In this document: positions 59,909-64,000 of the stretch, piece by piece
Layout: every line of letters begins with the position of its first letter
How positions within the stretch are numbered: position 1 is the stretch's first letter
Source: Gammaproteobacteria bacterium
Lineage (GTDB): Bacteria > Pseudomonadota > Gammaproteobacteria > Acidiferrobacterales > SPGG2
DNA: 64,000 nucleotides
Direction of reading: 5' to 3'
NCBI GenBank assembly: GCA_029861845.1
Contig: JAOTYM010000004.1
Span: 1-64,000 of the forward strand
Position numbers and translations under genes: made by a program
Notes under the pieces: generated by a model
What the model saw: only the letters and a program-made list of their open reading frames with translations
What the model was told of the DNA's origin: nothing
Databases searched by the model: none

Positions 59909-59959
59909 CACCGGCATTTAACCCCTCAAAAGTTATTGGTTACAATGTATTGGGCCGGC

Positions 59960-59988
59960 CTTGAATTTGATCGGGATTGTCACCATCT
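59960..59988 (+). promoter_or_regulatory. Putative sigma32 (RpoH) heat-shock promoter of hslVU
   Basis: CTTGAA-N15-CACCATCT versus consensus CTTGAAA/CCCCATnT (one -10 mismatch). Confidence 0.75.
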
Positions 59989-60021
59989 TAGCTTCTCCCC
60001 GGGTTCGCACGAGAATATAGC

Positions 60022-60561
60022 TTGTTACAGGATTTGAAGGGCACCACCATCGTCTGCGTCCGCAAGGGCGATTCTGTCGTCATTGGCGGTGATGGCCAGG
60101 TGTCTCTGGGTAATACCATTATGAAGGCCAACGCCCGTAAGGTGCGGCGCCTATATAAGGATCAGGTTATCGTTGGTTTCGCGGGTGGTACGGCCGATGC
60201 GCTTACGCTGTTTGAGAAGTTCGAAGGCAAGCTCGAGCAACACCAGGGACAATTGGTGCGGGCAGCGGTGGAGCTGGCCAAGGACTGGCGCACCGATCGA
60301 CTATTGCGCCGTTTAGAAGCGCTACTCGCAGTGGCCGACACCACGGCCTCGTTGATTATCTCCGGCACTGGCGATGTCATTGAGCCGGAGCGCGGGTTAA
60401 TCGCGATCGGCTCGGGCGGACCCTATGCGCAGGCCGCCGCGTCGGCGTTACTCGAGAATACCGACCTTGATGCACGCACCATCGTCGAAAAGAGCTTGGC
60501 AATCGCATCCGACATTTGTGTTTTTACCAATACCCAGGTAACGATCGAGGAGTTGGGCTGA
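60022..60561 (+). CDS. hslV: ATP-dependent protease subunit HslV
   Basis: [39 protein letters not shown]...[20 protein letters not shown] start. Confidence 0.97.
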   Translation: MLQDLKGTTIVCVRKGDSVVIGGDGQVSLGNTIMKANARKVRRLYKDQVIVGFAGGTADALTLFEKFEGKLEQHQGQLVRAAVELAKDWRTDRLLRRLEALLAVADTTASLIISGTGDVIEPERGLIAIGSGGPYAQAAASALLENTDLDARTIVEKSLAIASDICVFTNTQVTIEELG

Positions 60562-60564
60562 GCT

Positions 60565-61920
60565 ATGTCGTCAACGTCCGAAATGACCCCGCGCGAGATC
60601 GTTCAGGAGCTGGACAAGCATATCGTTGGTCAGAACGCCGCCAAACGTGCGGTGGCGATCGCGCTGCGCAATCGCTGGCGACGCGCGCAGGTCGAAGATG
60701 AAGAGCTGCGCAGCGAAATTATGCCCAAGAATATCTTGATGATCGGGCCGACCGGGGTGGGCAAGACAGAAATCGCACGTCGCCTGGCACGGCTTGCGAA
60801 CGCCCCGTTTATCAAAGTAGAGGCGACAAAGTTTACCGAGATTGGCTACGTTGGCCGCGAGGTAGATTCGATTATACGTGATCTTGTAGACATGGCGGTC
60901 AAGATGACGCGTATGGAAGAGGTGGATAAAGTCCATCAGCGGGCCGAAGACGCGGCGGAAGACCGGATTTTGGACATCCTGCTGCCGCCGGCACGCGAGA
61001 TCGGGTTTGCGGTTGGGGCCGAGAATGAAACCGCTCCCAACGATACGGCGGCGCGGCAACGTTACCGAAAGAAGCTGCGCGAAGGCGACTTGGATGACCA
61101 GGGAATAGAAGTCGAGCTCAGCATGCCGAACGTCGGCGTAGAGATTATCGCGCCACCGGGTATGGAGGAGATGACAAGCCAACTCCAAGGGCTGTTTCAG
61201 AACATGGGCGGGCGTAAAACGCGCGCACGTCAACTAAAGATTAAAGAGGCCAAGAAACTTCTGGTTGAGGAAGAGGCCGCGCGCATGATCAACGAGGATG
61301 ACATCAAGGTGCGGGCGGTAGAGCGCGCCGAGCAGCATGGCATTGTCTTTCTAGATGAGCTCGACAAAATTGTCGGTCGCTCCGAAGTGCGCGGTCCCGA
61401 TGTCTCGCGTGAGGGCGTGCAACGCGATCTGTTGCCGTTGGTCGAAGGTTGCACGGTCTCGACCAAGTACGGCATGGTCAAGACGGATCACATATTGTTT
61501 ATTGCCTCCGGTGCGTTTCACTTGGTTAAGCCATCCGATCTCGTTCCCGAATTGCAGGGTCGCTTACCGATTCGAGTCGAGCTCGATGCGCTTACCACCG
61601 AAGACTTTGTGCGCATACTGACCGAACCTGATGCCTCGCTCACCGAACAATATGCGGCATTAATGGCGGCTGATGGCCTCGAGCTCAGCTTCGCCGAGGA
61701 CGGTGTACGTCGTACGGCTGAAGTGGCGTGGGAGGTCAACGAAAAAACCGAAAATATCGGTGCCCGCCGATTGCATACAGTGATGGAGCGTTTGTTGGAA
61801 ACGATCTCGTTTGAAGCGGCCGACCGATCTGGTCAAAGCGTCACCGTAGATCGCGCGTATGTGGACGACCATTTAGCAGACCTGGTTGGCAACGAGGATC
61901 TCGCCCGCTACATCCTTTAA
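60565..61920 (+). CDS. hslU: ATP-dependent protease ATPase subunit HslU
   Basis: [59 protein letters not shown]-terminal DLARYIL. Confidence 0.98.
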   Translation: MSSTSEMTPREIVQELDKHIVGQNAAKRAVAIALRNRWRRAQVEDEELRSEIMPKNILMIGPTGVGKTEIARRLARLANAPFIKVEATKFTEIGYVGREVDSIIRDLVDMAVKMTRMEEVDKVHQRAEDAAEDRILDILLPPAREIGFAVGAENETAPNDTAARQRYRKKLREGDLDDQGIEVELSMPNVGVEIIAPPGMEEMTSQLQGLFQNMGGRKTRARQLKIKEAKKLLVEEEAARMINEDDIKVRAVERAEQHGIVFLDELDKIVGRSEVRGPDVSREGVQRDLLPLVEGCTVSTKYGMVKTDHILFIASGAFHLVKPSDLVPELQGRLPIRVELDALTTEDFVRILTEPDASLTEQYAALMAADGLELSFAEDGVRRTAEVAWEVNEKTENIGARRLHTVMERLLETISFEAADRSGQSVTVDRAYVDDHLADLVGNEDLARYIL

Positions 61921-61945
61921 GGTTTCGATTATTTCGGCCGTAGCA

Positions 61946-61974
61946 CTTGAAACCTGAGGCCGGTATCCCCATAT
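61946..61974 (+). promoter_or_regulatory. Putative sigma32 (RpoH) heat-shock promoter of hsp20
   Basis: CTTGAA(A)-N15-CCCCATAT, matches consensus -35 and -10. Confidence 0.85.
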
Positions 61975-62053
61975 AAAAACATCGGTGCACTTGAGCTGGC
62001 ATGGATCGGCCGTTTGCACGCGGGTGTTATCAATTAATTCAGGAGGTTTTGAG

Positions 62054-63618
<1,565 letters not shown>

Positions 63619-63632
63619 GGTGGCTAGCACCA

Positions 63633-64000
63633 ATGTGGGAATATCGAGGCCAGAAACGACCGCCTTTTGCTGAGCCGGTTGGGGCCGGTCAGGAATCAGT
63701 CTGGGATTTCCCCAGACCGCCAAAAGCGGTGCCGTGTAACCGTACAGTTGAAGTGAGCCACAACGGCATCGTGATCGGGCGCTCCACTAAGACCTATCGA
63801 GTATTGGAAACTGCAAGTCCGCCTACCTTTTACCTACCGGCGAACGATGTCGATTGGCCACAGCTGGTAAAGGCGCCAGGGAGTTCTTTGTGTGAGTGGA
63901 AAGGCTTAGCAGCGTATTGGGCGCTGACTTTAGACCCGAGCGGCGCACCGGTGGCGTGGAGTTATGGCGATCCGCACCAGGAATTTGAGATGCTTCGCGC
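63633..64000 (+). CDS. DUF427 domain protein (3'-truncated by window edge)
   Basis: MWEYRGQKRPPFAEPVGAGQESVWDFPRPPKAVPCNRTVEVSHNGIVIGRSTKTYRVLETASPPTFYLPANDVDW...CEWKGLAAYWAL; open frame to the window end. Confidence 0.88.
   Translation, partial: MWEYRGQKRPPFAEPVGAGQESVWDFPRPPKAVPCNRTVEVSHNGIVIGRSTKTYRVLETASPPTFYLPANDVDWPQLVKAPGSSLCEWKGLAAYWALTLDPSGAPVAWSYGDPHQEFEMLR

Noticed and set aside
60571-61233. 220-aa minus-strand ORF
   Set aside because: Antisense shadow of hslU, which has unambiguous motifs.

Overview
This is a densely packed chromosomal window with a gammaproteobacterial flavour. I judge that from gene content only: metH/metF, msrPQ, hslVU, htpX, argB, arfB, yajD and an AlgH-family gene. 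It is mostly housekeeping and metabolic genes. I found no prophage, transposase, CRISPR array, rRNA or tRNA. The coding regions are well explained by known families. The more interesting signals are these: (1) A two-component system with tandem 7+4+7 bp, 11-bp-periodic direct repeats upstream of its own response regulator (2 copies) and upstream of a downstream spondin-domain gene (4 copies), adjacent to msrPQ. (2) A perfect 24-bp AT-rich palindrome in front of an ArsR-methyltransferase fusion regulator that heads a metF-metH operon. (3) Two near-consensus heat-shock (sigma32) promoters, both with 15-nt spacers, in front of hslVU and hsp20. (4) A tightly overlapping minus-strand operon in which a nucleosidase/phosphorylase-like gene overlaps a spore-photoproduct-lyase-like radical SAM gene; the same operon carries a C-terminally truncated EEP nuclease. 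(5) An ACP-FAAL-PlsC three-domain protein. (6) A 35-aa single-TM small ORF that is absent from the ORF track. (7) A bistable inverted repeat that supplies the argB Shine-Dalgarno. All family calls come from reading motifs by eye; no database search was run.
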